64,000 nt of DNA, taken from NCBI RefSeq assembly GCF_036250675.1, contig NZ_CP109592.1:2108001-2172000 (forward strand), in the 5' to 3' direction. This DNA is from Streptomyces sp. NBC_01689 (GTDB lineage Bacteria > Actinomycetota > Actinomycetes > Streptomycetales > Streptomycetaceae). A program made the translations under genes and the position numbers. Below, piece by piece: positions 1 to 7,705 of the stretch. Under the pieces are notes generated by a model. The model saw only the letters and a program-made list of their open reading frames with translations, ran no database searches and had not been told where the DNA came from. The stretch's first letter is position 1; every line of letters begins with the position of its first letter.

Positions 1-429
1 CTCGTAACGGCGGGCGAACTCCTCCGCCTGCCGCCAGTGCGTCGTGGCCCTGCGTCCGTCGAGCAGTCCGACCTCGGCCAGCAGGAACGACCCCGTACAC
101 ACCGACGCGATCCGCTCCGCCCCGGACGTCAGCCGCCGGACCGCCTCCACCAGGTCGGCGTCGAACGGGCGGTCCACCATGCCGTACGCCCCCGGCACCA
201 GCACGGTGTGCGCGGGAGCGGTGTCGGCCGCGGCGGACTCGGGGTGCAGCGTGAGCCCGGTCGAGGTGCGGACGTCCGCGCCGTCCGGTGACACCACGCT
301 CACCCGGTAGCCCGGCCCGTACCGGCCCGCGTGACTGAAGACGTCGGCGGGGCCCGCCACGTCGATCGACGTGACGCCGTCGAAGGCCAGGATCACGACC
401 CGGCGCCCGGTGTCCTGCTGCTGCGGCAT
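1..429 (-). CDS. GlxA-type transcriptional regulator (DJ-1/PfpI N-terminal domain), partial
   Basis: Only the first 143 residues are present; the gene runs off the left edge. It starts [19 protein letters not shown], the first strand of a DJ-1/PfpI (class I glutamine amidotransferase-like) fold. The nucleophile-elbow signature [20 protein letters not shown] followed by TTHW is diagnostic of GlxA-family regulators, in which this ligand-sensing domain precedes a C-terminal AraC helix-turn-helix; that half would lie outside the window. It is transcribed divergently from the NAD(P)H oxidoreductase at 582, which makes that gene a plausible target (inference). The family is certain; the ligand and regulon are not visible. 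Confidence 0.85.
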   Translation of the reverse strand, partial: MPQQQDTGRRVVILAFDGVTSIDVAGPADVFSHAGRYGPGYRVSVVSPDGADVRTSTGLTLHPESAAADTAPAHTVLVPGAYGMVDRPFDADLVEAVRRLTSGAERIASVCTGSFLLAEVGLLDGRRATTHWRQAEEFARRYE

Positions 430-581
430 CGGCTCCAGCCTCTCCACGAAGATCCCACCGCCCCACGTCACCCCACCCCACCCCAAGGCTAGGCGCCCCG
501 GTGCCGACCGCCAGGACGGCCATGGCCGGCCGGGCACCCCGGCCCGACCACCCGACGAAGCACACACCGAGAGAGAAGAAC
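430..581. promoter_or_regulatory. Divergent intergenic region, GlxA-type regulator / NAD(P)H oxidoreductase
   Basis: About 150 bp between two divergent starts. It contains a C-rich tract with repeated CCCCAC units around 470-485 and a GAGAG ribosome-binding site just before the ATG at 582. No clear palindrome or sigma-70 hexamers were found; promoters in both directions must lie here because no other space exists. Confidence 0.45.
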
Positions 582-1151
582 ATGACCGGCACCACCGATG
601 TCTCCCCCCGCACCCTCGTCCTGCTCGGCCACCCGGACCTCGCCCGGTCCCGGATCAACCGGGCCATGGCGGGCGCGGTCCGCGGCCTGTCCCACGTCAC
701 CCTGCACGACCTGCACGCCGCCTATCCCGACCGGCGTATCGACGTCCCCGCCGAACAGCGTCTGGTCGGCGGGAACGAGGTGATCGTGCTGCAGTTCCCG
801 CTGCACTGGTACTCCGTGCCGGGCTTCCTCAAGCAGTGGCTGGACGAGGTCATGACCCGCGGTTTCGCCTACGACACCGGGGGGCTGCTCACCGGCAGGA
901 CGCTGCTGGTCGTCACGTCGACCGGCGGGGTCGCCGACGCCTACCGGCCCGGCGCCTTCCACCGCTTCACCATGGCCGAACTGCTGCGGCCCCTGGAGCA
1001 GACCGCCCATCGCATGGGCATGGCCTTCGCCCGGCCGTTCGTCCTCCACGACGCGCGCGGCGTGGGCGACGAGGAGCTGGCCGAGCACACCGAGCGGTAC
1101 CGGAGGCTGCTCGTCTCCGGGCCCGTCGCCCGCGAGGGCCTCGCGGTGTGA
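582..1151 (+). CDS. NAD(P)H oxidoreductase, flavodoxin-like fold (KefF/MdaB/NQO family)
   Basis: A 189-residue cytoplasmic flavoprotein. It opens with the fold's beta strand [19 protein letters not shown], where the HPxxxxS-like turn binds FMN/FAD phosphate, and carries the family hallmark [19 protein letters not shown] (QFPLxWxxxPxxLKxWxD) around residues 69-87, followed by [13 protein letters not shown]. These enzymes reduce quinones or other electrophiles by two electrons using NAD(P)H. Length fits the family (about 180-200 residues). I chose the ATG at 582 because GAGAGAAGAAC precedes it and the homologous fold begins a few residues later; upstream in-frame sequence looks non-coding. It diverges from a GlxA-type regulator and ends 12 bp before the convergent gene at 1164. 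Confidence 0.85.
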   Translation: MTGTTDVSPRTLVLLGHPDLARSRINRAMAGAVRGLSHVTLHDLHAAYPDRRIDVPAEQRLVGGNEVIVLQFPLHWYSVPGFLKQWLDEVMTRGFAYDTGGLLTGRTLLVVTSTGGVADAYRPGAFHRFTMAELLRPLEQTAHRMGMAFARPFVLHDARGVGDEELAEHTERYRRLLVSGPVAREGLAV

Positions 1152-1163
1152 CCGGCGGTCCGG

Positions 1164-1703
1164 TCAGCCCCGCCGCGCGCGGACGAGGGTGTCGCCCACC
1201 CACGCGGGGAAGACGAGTCGCGGGCGGAAGCGGCCCTCGACCTCGAAGGGCAGCGAGAAGGTGGGGCTCGTGCGCAGGTCCCGGTGGACGGTGCGGACGT
1301 CGACGCGGGTGTCCGGCAGATGCAGGGGCGAGCCGAAGGGCCCGATCCGGTTGATCCTCGCGTGAATGCGGTCGCCGTACACCAGGGCGGCACAGCCGTG
1401 GTCCTCGGCCCGTGCCGCCGGGACGGCGGACGCCCAGCGGCTGAACTCGTCGAGGTAGCCGTACCGGGACATCTCCTGGAAAGTGATCCTCTCGGTCCGC
1501 ACGGCCTGCGGGCCGTCCAGGAACACGAGGAGCCGCGGCACCCCCGCGCGGCGCCGCCAGTGGGCGGGCAGATCCCGGACCACGCCGTCCAGGACGCGCA
1601 GGACGTCCGCGCGCACGGCGGGCTCCAGAGCCCGCAGCTGTCCCAGCAGGAATGCGCTCGCCTCGTCCACCCCGCAAGCATCCACGAACTCCGGCCGTCG
1701 CAT
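1164..1703 (-). CDS. Conserved hypothetical protein, 179 aa
   Basis: I do not recognise a family. The predicted protein is soluble, without signal peptide or membrane segment, rich in Arg and with a C-terminal half that reads like an all-beta ligand-binding domain (HLPDTRVDVRTVHRDLRT, then FSLPFEVEGRFRPRLVFPAW). It has strong Streptomyces third-position GC, supporting coding status. The ATG at 1703 is preferred; a TTG lies one codon upstream and neither has a good Shine-Dalgarno, so a leaderless transcript is possible. It lies downstream of, and on the same strand as, the glycine-rich secreted protein gene at 1806, but a terminator hairpin (1751-1787) separates them. Confidence 0.6.
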   Translation of the reverse strand: MRRPEFVDACGVDEASAFLLGQLRALEPAVRADVLRVLDGVVRDLPAHWRRRAGVPRLLVFLDGPQAVRTERITFQEMSRYGYLDEFSRWASAVPAARAEDHGCAALVYGDRIHARINRIGPFGSPLHLPDTRVDVRTVHRDLRTSPTFSLPFEVEGRFRPRLVFPAWVGDTLVRARRG

Positions 1704-1750
1704 CAACGGCGCGGACGGCGGCCCGGACCGGTGCGCGCACCGCCCACGCC

Positions 1751-1787
1751 GGAGGACCCGGCACTATTGCAGTGGGCCGGGTCCTCC
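1751..1787 (-). terminator. Terminator of glycine-rich secreted protein gene 1
   Basis: Twelve-bp perfect stem GGAGGACCCGGC / GCCGGGTCCTCC, with the inner ACT/AGT extending it and the loop region ATTGCAG. It lies 19 bp past the stop at 1806. The paralogous gene at 8917 has a hairpin with the same stem core and the same ATTGCAG loop, so gene and terminator share ancestry. Confidence 0.8.
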
Positions 1788-1805
1788 GTGGTGCGGTTGT
1801 CTCAC

Positions 1806-2507
1806 TTACCAGCCGTGACGGTCCCGGACGACCCGGAAGCTGCCCACGACGCCGTCCTTGACCTTCACGCCACCGTGGACGAAGTGGGACACGACGCCGT
1901 TGGAGGTGCTCCAGGGGCCGACCGTGGCAACGGGGGAACCGTTGTCGCAGGTCGCGCCACGGAACACCTCGACGGTCCGGCGGCTGTCGTTGCGGACGTT
2001 GAAGCTACGCGAACCGAGACCGCTCACCACGGTGATGCAGCCCCAGCTCTGGGCGGAGTAGGACCGCTCGTTGAAGTCGATCCGTCCTTCGTAGCCGCGG
2101 CCACCACGGCCACCGCCGTCACGGCCACCGCCGCCGCCGCCGAAGTCGTCGTCGCCACGGCCACCGCCGCCGCCGCCGAAGTCGTCGCCGCCACGGCCGC
2201 CGTTGTCGCCGCCGCGGCCACCCTCGTCGCCGCCACGGCCACCGTTGTCACGGCCGCCGTTGTCGCCGCCACGGCCGCCGTTGTCGCCACCGTTGCCGGC
2301 GACGGCTCCGCCCGCTCCGGTCCCCGGGGCGGCTCCGTTGCCCTTCGCCTGTCCGTTGTCACCGCCCGAGGGGGCGGCCTGGTTGACGGCGGGGGTGGAC
2401 GCGGAGGCCGAGGGGACCTCAGGGGCCGAGGCGTACGTGACGCCCGTCGCGACGAGGGCCGCGGCAGCCGCCGCTCCCGCCGTCATGGCAATTTTGCGCG
2501 TGATCAT
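1806..2507 (-). CDS. Secreted glycine-rich protein with conserved C-terminal domain (paralogue 1)
   Basis: A 233-residue exported protein. The N-terminus MITRKIAMTAGAAAAAALVA is a Sec signal peptide; a low-complexity Gly/Asp/Arg/Asn region follows (repeats of the type GGRGGDNGG, roughly residues 55-140), then a folded C-terminal domain of about 90 residues beginning YEGRIDFNERSYSAQSWGC and including NVRNDSRRTVEVFRGATCDN. Two cysteines in the domain (GCITV and ATCDN) could form a disulfide. The start at 2507 is chosen because the paralogue at 8917-9579 aligns there and both have a GGGA(T/A)GAG ribosome-binding site; in-frame ATGs at 2516 and 2540 are alternatives. Function unknown; a cell-surface or matrix role is only a guess. 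In the paralogue the glycine-rich tract sits after the domain instead of before it. Confidence 0.8.
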   Translation of the reverse strand: MITRKIAMTAGAAAAAALVATGVTYASAPEVPSASASTPAVNQAAPSGGDNGQAKGNGAAPGTGAGGAVAGNGGDNGGRGGDNGGRDNGGRGGDEGGRGGDNGGRGGDDFGGGGGGRGDDDFGGGGGGRDGGGRGGRGYEGRIDFNERSYSAQSWGCITVVSGLGSRSFNVRNDSRRTVEVFRGATCDNGSPVATVGPWSTSNGVVSHFVHGGVKVKDGVVGSFRVVRDRHGW

Positions 2508-2600
2508 GAGGCTCATCCCAATCTCTGAGTCGTCGATCAATCAGCCACTATGTGACTGAATGAACCGATAATCTCTTTATATGCAATGTCCGGCACGCCG
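2508..2600 (-). promoter_or_regulatory. Conserved promoter/leader of glycine-rich protein gene 1
   Basis: The minus-strand leader contains ATAAAGAGATTATCGGT about 50 nt upstream of the start, followed by GGCTGATTGATCGACGACTC and CAGAGAT. The same elements in the same order (ATAAAGGGATTATCGGT, CGACGTCTCAGAGAT) precede the paralogue at 9579. This is AT-rich for the window and is the best candidate for a shared promoter and 5' UTR. Confidence 0.6.
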
Positions 2601-2922
2601 GAGACGCGGCAGAAGGCGGCCAATTGGGGGTACCGCCCTCGTTTCCGCAGCTCAGGGCCTGCCCGCCGAGCGGGCAAGGCCGCCTCGAACGGACGCACTT
2701 GACGCTTCATCGGGCCGGAGAAGAGCTGACGGAGCGGCACACGGGGCCGGGAAGTGACGGGGGGCCAGGCGGGACGCACCCCGACGGGACACCGGACGAA
2801 GCCGGGTGCCGAGGGGCCGCCGCGCGGGGCCGACCGGCTGACGGGCCGCCATACGGGGCCGGCGGGTGACGGGGCGACGCCGAAAGGGACGCCCCCTCTC
2901 GCGAGGGCCCGTCCGTCGGCGG

Positions 2923-2959
2923 CAAACAAAAAAAGCAAGGGAGCGTCCGCTTCCCTTGC
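2923..2959 (-). terminator. Canonical intrinsic terminator with U-tract, minus strand, no obvious gene
   Basis: Read on the minus strand: stem GCAAGGGA ... TCCCTTGC (2935-2959) followed directly by a run of seven T, then GTTTG. U-tract terminators are unusual in Streptomyces. No open reading frame on the minus strand ends before it, so it may end a short RNA or block antisense transcription into the helR promoter region. Confidence 0.65.
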
Positions 2960-2983
2960 CACTCTCAAGGTATAGCGCACCGG

Positions 2984-3004
2984 GGGGCTTGCGGCAAGGT
3001 CCCC
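2984..3004 (+). promoter_or_regulatory. Rifamycin-associated element (RAE)-like inverted repeat upstream of helR
   Basis: Sequence GGGG-CTTGC-G-GCAAG-GT-CCCC: arms GGGG/CCCC and CTTGC/GCAAG. From memory this matches the published RAE, an inverted repeat found upstream of rifamycin-inactivating enzymes and helR genes in actinomycetes and linked to rifamycin-inducible expression. It lies 231 bp upstream of the HelD-family start at 3236, with a possible -10 TATAGC just before it (2971-2976). Confidence 0.75.
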
Positions 3005-3235
3005 TTCGAGCCGCACAATCACTGGCCGAAGCCGGAAACCGCGGACATGGGAGATTCACCAAGTGCATGCGTTTTTGTCAGGCCACGGGCGCCATGACGA
3101 CGCCGGGCCGGCGGGTGCGGCGCGCGCCGGGGGCACGACCGGGGACTCCCGGTGCCCGGGCGGGCGAGGCGTCCGGGGCCTGGACACCGACGTCGTCGTG
3201 CGCGACGGGCGCGGCGCCGGATCGGAGCCGACGGC

Positions 3236-5389
3236 ATGACCTCGCTGACCGCAAGCGCGTTCGACCTGCCCGACCACCTCTCCGCCAAGGCCGACCCGGC
3301 GCTGATCGCCGACGACGAGCGGCACTTCGCGGAACTCGCCGAAAGCCTCGACCGGGCCGTCTCGGATCTGTCCGACCGGCTCGACGCCCTGCGCAGGGCG
3401 CCCGGCGGCATCGGCCGGGAGGCGATGGAACGGGATCTGGAGATCCACCGGCTGACCGCCCGGCTGCGCACCCTGCGCCGCTTCGGTCTCGACCTGTGCC
3501 TCGGACACGTCGTCGCCGCGGACGGCACCGGACGTCTGTACATCGGACGGCTCGGTCTCACCGACGGCGCCGGGCGCCGTCTGCTGGTGGACTGGCGCTC
3601 CCCCGCGGCCGAGCCGTTCTTCGCCGCGACCCACGCCCGTCCCATGGGTCTGGCGAGCCGCCGCAGGTACCGCTGGACCCACGGCCGTATCAGCGACTAC
3701 TGGGACGAGGTGTTCACCGCGGACGGGCTCGAGCGGCACGCCGCGCTGGACGACCAGTCCGCGTTCATCGCCGGCCTGGGAGCCGACCGGTCACCCCGGA
3801 TGCGGGACGTGCTCGCCACCATCCAGGCCGACCAGGACGCCGTCATCCGGGCGGGATCCCGGGGCACCCTGGTCGTGGACGGCGGCCCCGGTACGGGGAA
3901 GACCGTCGTCGCCCTGCACCGCTCCGCCTACCTCCTCTACTCCGACCCCCGTCTCGGGCACCGCCGCGGCGGTGTGCTGTTCGTCGGTCCGCACCAGCCC
4001 TACCTGGCCTACGTCGCCGATGTCCTTCCCGGCCTCGGGGAAGAGGGCGTACGGATCTGCACGCTGCGCGACCTCGTGCCCGAGGGCGCCGGGGCGCGGG
4101 CCGAGGCGGACCCGGAGACGGCCCGTCTGAAGTCGTCCGCGGAGATGGTGCGGGCGATCGAGACGGCCGTCAGGTTCTACGAGACCCCGCCCGCGCAGGG
4201 GATGACCGTGACGACCCCCTGGTCGGAGGTCCGGCTGAGCGCCGACGACTGGGCCGACGCCTTCGACGCGCCGGGGCCGGGCACCCCGCACAACGAGGCG
4301 CGCGACCTGATCAGGGAGGAACTGTTCACGATCCTGGCCGACAGGCACGACGACGAGGTCCCGCCGGACCTGCTCCGCAGGGCGCTGCTGCACGACGGGG
4401 AACTGAACGGGACGCTCGACCGCGCCTGGCCCCTGCTCGAAGCTGCCGACCTGGTCGGCGACCTGTGGTCCGTACCCGCCTATCTGCGGTGGTGCGCTCC
4501 CTGGCTCGGGCCCGACGACGTACGGCGGCTGCGGCGCGCCGACCCCCGGGCCTGGACGGTGTCCGACCTGCCGCTCCTGGACGCGGCGCGGCAACGGCTG
4601 GGTGACCCCGGGGCGTCCCTGCGCCGACGCCGGCACGAGGAGTCCGTCGCCGCCGAACGCGCGGAGCGGGCCGACGTCATCGACAGCCTGCTGCAGAACG
4701 TCGTGATCGACGAGAGCGAGGGCGCGATGGGGCTGCTGCACGGACGCGACCTGCGGGAGGCCCTGATCGACGAGGCCGCCCGACCCGGTACCGAACCGGA
4801 CCTCCTCGCGGGCCCGTTCGCGCACATCGTGGTGGACGAGGCACAGGAACTGACGGACGCCGAGTGGCAGATGCTGCTGCTCCGCTGCCCGTCGCGGAGC
4901 TTCACCGTCGTCGGGGACCGCGCCCAGGCCCGGCACGGGTTCCCCGAGTCGTGGCGGGAACGGCTCGAACGGGTCGGTCTCGACCGGATCGAGGTGGCCT
5001 CCCTGAGCGTCAACTACCGGACGCCGGAGGAGATCATGGCAGAGGCCGAACCCGTCGTCCGCGCCGCGCTCCCGGACGCCAACGTGCCGACGTCCGTCCG
5101 CCGCGGCGGCCTGTCCGTCGTCCACGGACCGGTCGCGGACCTGGGCCCGCTGCTCGACAGCTGGCTCGCGGCCCATGCCGAAGGGACCGCCTGTGTCATC
5201 GGTGATCCCACGTTCCGGGCGACACCCCGCGTCCGGTCACTGACGCCGGAGCTGTCGAAGGGACTCGAGTTCGACCTGGTGGTGCTCGTCGACCCGGCGG
5301 CGTTCGGCGAGGGGGTCGGGGGCGCGGTCGACCGCTATGTCGCGATGACCAGGGCGACCCGGCAACTCGTCGTGCTCACGAGTTCCTGA
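3236..5389 (+). CDS. helR: HelR-type RNA polymerase-recycling ATPase (HelD family, SF1-like)
   Basis: A 717-residue HelD-family protein; such ATPases enter the primary and secondary channels of stalled RNA polymerase and release it from DNA. Visible features: an N-terminal coiled-coil arm (LAESLDRAVSDLSDRLDALR, residues about 35-55), Walker A GGPGTGKT near residue 216, an acidic primary-channel region (around 470-510, with VVIDESEGAMGLL), Walker B VVDEAQE near 532, motif SVNYRTPEE near 592, and the C-terminal KGLEFDLVVLVDP and YVAMTRATRQLVVLT motifs. The start at 3236 has GGAG 9 nt upstream. The RAE-like sequence upstream points to the HelR subgroup, known in Streptomyces venezuelae to displace rifamycins from RNA polymerase (established knowledge); assignment here is by family plus promoter element, not by tested resistance. 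A bidirectional hairpin follows the stop. Confidence 0.85.
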   Translation: MTSLTASAFDLPDHLSAKADPALIADDERHFAELAESLDRAVSDLSDRLDALRRAPGGIGREAMERDLEIHRLTARLRTLRRFGLDLCLGHVVAADGTGRLYIGRLGLTDGAGRRLLVDWRSPAAEPFFAATHARPMGLASRRRYRWTHGRISDYWDEVFTADGLERHAALDDQSAFIAGLGADRSPRMRDVLATIQADQDAVIRAGSRGTLVVDGGPGTGKTVVALHRSAYLLYSDPRLGHRRGGVLFVGPHQPYLAYVADVLPGLGEEGVRICTLRDLVPEGAGARAEADPETARLKSSAEMVRAIETAVRFYETPPAQGMTVTTPWSEVRLSADDWADAFDAPGPGTPHNEARDLIREELFTILADRHDDEVPPDLLRRALLHDGELNGTLDRAWPLLEAADLVGDLWSVPAYLRWCAPWLGPDDVRRLRRADPRAWTVSDLPLLDAARQRLGDPGASLRRRRHEESVAAERAERADVIDSLLQNVVIDESEGAMGLLHGRDLREALIDEAARPGTEPDLLAGPFAHIVVDEAQELTDAEWQMLLLRCPSRSFTVVGDRAQARHGFPESWRERLERVGLDRIEVASLSVNYRTPEEIMAEAEPVVRAALPDANVPTSVRRGGLSVVHGPVADLGPLLDSWLAAHAEGTACVIGDPTFRATPRVRSLTPELSKGLEFDLVVLVDPAAFGEGVGGAVDRYVAMTRATRQLVVLTSS

Positions 5390-5496
5390 GGAGGACCGCG
5401 AGGACCGGGTGCACGGCGGTCAGGTCACCACTCCCGGCCGGGCCGCCGTACGCCCTGCGCCGCTGCCGACGAGGCGGTCCCGCTCCACCGCCGAGC

Positions 5497-5523
5497 GACT
5501 GACCGCACGTCAGACGGTCAGTC
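5497..5523. terminator. Bidirectional terminator between helR and CGNR gene
   Basis: Nine-bp perfect stem GACTGACCG / CGGTCAGTC with a nine-base loop. It overlaps the stop codon of the convergent gene at 5518 and lies 108 bp after helR. Confidence 0.6.
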
Positions 5524-6090
5524 CTGGACCGACCTTCGGGAGCGGAAGGCCGCCGCCTTCACCCGTCCGCGGCACGCGTCCGAGCAGAAATGACGAGCGG
5601 CGTTACGGGAGTTGTCGACGTACACCCGGTCGCACCGTGGTGCCGCGCAGACGCCGAGACGGCCGGCGAGGTCGCTCCCGACGGCCAGGGCGAGGGCGGT
5701 GGCGCATCCCGCGCTCCACCCCACGGAGAGGCTGTCGTCGGCGCCGTGGAAGTGGACCTGCCAGGGTTCGCCGTCGACGCGGTCGAGCTGGGGGCGCGCC
5801 CCGCTGTCGCGCAGGAGGCCGTTGACGAGCTCCGCCGCCCGGTCGGTGCGGTCGCAGTCGACGGCGTCGAACACGGCCCGCATCCGACGGGCCGTTTCCG
5901 CGAGGTGGAGCGCGTGGCGCGGCTCGACCGCGGCGCGGTCGGCGGCGGGCGGCAGCGCGTCGTGCACGGCCCCGGGGAGCAGGTCACCGCGCGGGGCGGT
6001 GAAGGGACGGCCCCGCCGGTCGCCGTCGGTGAGACCGTTCACCAGCGAGACGGCCACCTCGAGCAGCGTCGCCACGTGACCATCGAACAT
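5518..6090 (-). CDS. ABATE-domain / CGNR zinc-finger transcriptional regulator
   Basis: A 190-residue protein ending in a treble-clef CGNR-type zinc finger: CAAPRCDRVYVDNSRNAARH followed by FCSDACRGRVKAAAFRSR, giving four cysteines (CxxxxC...CxxxC) and the RVYVD...N..R pattern typical of the family. The preceding ~130 residues form the stress-induced ABATE domain. Such proteins are DNA-binding regulators. The ATG at 6090 is 14 nt after AAAGGAG; GTG codons at 6093 and slightly upstream are alternatives. It is divergent from an MFS exporter at 6179, with an 8-bp-armed palindrome between them, so local control of the exporter is likely (inference). Confidence 0.8.
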   Translation of the reverse strand: MFDGHVATLLEVAVSLVNGLTDGDRRGRPFTAPRGDLLPGAVHDALPPAADRAAVEPRHALHLAETARRMRAVFDAVDCDRTDRAAELVNGLLRDSGARPQLDRVDGEPWQVHFHGADDSLSVGWSAGCATALALAVGSDLAGRLGVCAAPRCDRVYVDNSRNAARHFCSDACRGRVKAAAFRSRRSVQD

Positions 6091-6132
6091 CACTTGACTG
6101 GTCACTCCTTTCCCTTCTAGCGTCCAGGAATC

Positions 6133-6156
6133 ACCGACGATAGCCGGTTCGTCGGT
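6133..6156. promoter_or_regulatory. Palindrome between CGNR regulator and MFS exporter
   Basis: Perfect arms ACCGACGA / TCGTCGGT separated by 8 bp, centred in the 88-bp divergent region. Size, symmetry and position suit an operator controlling both genes, perhaps bound by the CGNR protein. Confidence 0.5.
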
Positions 6157-6178
6157 CACTACGGTGGGGTGGGATCGG

Positions 6179-7402
6179 ATGCGGGGAGGGACGCGGTTGC
6201 CGCGCGCGGTACGGCTGTTGGTCGTGGCGCGGGCCGTGAACCGGCTGGGAGCGTTCTCCCTGTCCTTTCTCACCGTGCTCATCACCACGAGGTTCGGGGC
6301 GAGTGCCACCGTCGCGGGGGGCGTGAGCGCCGCCTTCGGTGTCGCCACCATCCCCTCCCGGCTGGTGGGCGGCCGGCTGGCCGACCGGATCGGCCGGCGC
6401 CGCACGATCGTGCTGGGCCTGACCGGCTGCGCGGTGGCGCAGTCGGGGCTCGCCACGGCCGGCGGCCTGGTGACGGCGGTCTGCTGGGCCGTGCTGCTGG
6501 GCCTCGTCTTCGAGATCTACGAACCACCGAGCCAGGCGGTGATCGCCGATGTCGTTGCTCCGGACGAGCAGGTCCGCGCGTACGGTCTGCTGAACGCGGC
6601 ACTGGCCGCGGCAGGCATGGGCGCGGGGCTGCTGGCGGCCGCCGTGGGCCGCTGGGACCTGCGGTGGCTGTTCGCCGTCGACGCCCTCACCTGCCTGCTC
6701 TGCGCCCTCACCGTGCGCCTGCTCCTCCCCGCGGACGGCCGGGTCGCGTCGGCGGCCGCGGCCCGGACCCCCTCCGCCTCCCCGTGGCGTGATCGGGCGC
6801 TGCTCCGCATGCTCGCGGCCGGGACGCTGTTCGCCGTGGTCTATCTCCAGATCATGATCACGCTCCCGCTCGCCCTGGACCACGAGGGGTTGCGCCCCGC
6901 CGACGCCGGTCTGCTGTTCACCGTCTCCGCGCTCACCGTCGCCGCGGGGCAGCCGCTGATGCGGTGGAGGCGGCTGCGCACCCTCTCCGCGCCGGTCGCC
7001 TTCGTGGCCGGTCACCTGCTCCTGGCCGTGGGCCTGGCCGGCTACGCGGCCGCCGACGGCCTGGCCGTCCACGTGGCCTCGACGGTGGTGTGGAGCGCGG
7101 GTGACCTGCTCCTCGTCGGCCGGGCCCAGTCGGTGGTGGCGAGCCTCGCGCCACCCGGCGGAACGGGCCGCTATCTGGCGGTCTACGGGACCAGTTGGGG
7201 CATCGCGGGGGTCGCGGCCCCCCTGACGGGAACCCAACTGCTGGAACACGCGGGGACGGTGGGCCTGTGGAGCGCGACGGCACTCGCGTGTCTGGTGCTC
7301 GCGGCCCTGCAACCCGCCCTTCTCCGGGCCACCGGTCTCCCTCGCGCCCACCGTGAACCACGTTCCCCGGCTGTCGGGTTCCCGGACGGAACCGCCCACT
7401 GA
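6179..7402 (+). CDS. MFS transporter (probable drug exporter)
   Basis: A 407-residue inner-membrane protein with about 12 hydrophobic segments. The major-facilitator loop 2-3 signature is clear: GGRLADRIGRRRTIVLGL (GxLaDrxGrk) near residues 60-77. It has two six-helix halves joined by a loop around residues 185-205 (ADGRVASAAAARTPSASPWR). The family exports small molecules with proton antiport; substrate unknown. The ATG at 6179 has a G-rich ribosome-binding stretch before it; a GTG at 6164 in frame is possible. The divergent CGNR-type regulator and the palindrome between them suggest a regulator-exporter pair. Confidence 0.85.
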   Translation: MRGGTRLPRAVRLLVVARAVNRLGAFSLSFLTVLITTRFGASATVAGGVSAAFGVATIPSRLVGGRLADRIGRRRTIVLGLTGCAVAQSGLATAGGLVTAVCWAVLLGLVFEIYEPPSQAVIADVVAPDEQVRAYGLLNAALAAAGMGAGLLAAAVGRWDLRWLFAVDALTCLLCALTVRLLLPADGRVASAAAARTPSASPWRDRALLRMLAAGTLFAVVYLQIMITLPLALDHEGLRPADAGLLFTVSALTVAAGQPLMRWRRLRTLSAPVAFVAGHLLLAVGLAGYAAADGLAVHVASTVVWSAGDLLLVGRAQSVVASLAPPGGTGRYLAVYGTSWGIAGVAAPLTGTQLLEHAGTVGLWSATALACLVLAALQPALLRATGLPRAHREPRSPAVGFPDGTAH

Positions 7403-7705
7403 CCCGGGGCGGCCGCCCTCCTCGTCCGCCGACCCGGTGGGCCGCCGGCGGTGTTCTCCATCCGGCCGAGCCCGGCCGGGGAAGCGCGCGGGCGGACGGC
7501 GGCGCCCCCTGCCACCCGCCGCCGCTCCCCTGCCGCTCCCCTGCCGCTCCCCTGCCGCTCCCCTGCCGCTTCGCGGCCACTCCCCCCGCCGCCTCGCCGC
7601 CGCACCACGCCGCCGCGGGCCGCCGGTCCGCGCGCGGACACGTGAGGCGAGAAGGTGTCGAAGGGCTCCCCCGGAAGACGATCAACCATCGCCTACCATC
7701 CAGCC
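7403..7705. other. Intergenic region with 11-bp tandem repeat
   Basis: No gene. A tandem repeat of GCCGCTCCCCT occurs four times in a row (7521-7564) inside a C-rich stretch. A GTG at 7655 with AGG before it is an alternative start for the phosphatase. Confidence 0.6.

Larger units (their letters stand above)
2601..3235. other. Intergenic region between glycine-rich gene 1 and helR
   Basis: No convincing gene. It holds an imperfect 38-bp direct repeat (2724-2761 and 2835-2872, 31 of 38 identical), an intrinsic terminator with U-tract pointing to the minus strand (2925-2959), and the rifamycin-associated-element-like sequence (2984-3004). Long open frames here have poor codon usage and overlap these sites, so I leave them out. 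Confidence 0.6.

Noticed and set aside
1284..2528. Ala/Val/Thr-rich frame opposite the glycine-rich gene
   Set aside because: Pure antisense of the GGN repeats; no start site or domain.
2537..3022. 161-codon minus-strand frame upstream of glycine-rich gene 1
   Set aside because: It includes the shared promoter/leader, the U-tract terminator and the RAE; codon use is poor.
5390..5517. Small ORF between helR and the CGNR gene
   Set aside because: Only a terminator hairpin and antisense frames are present.
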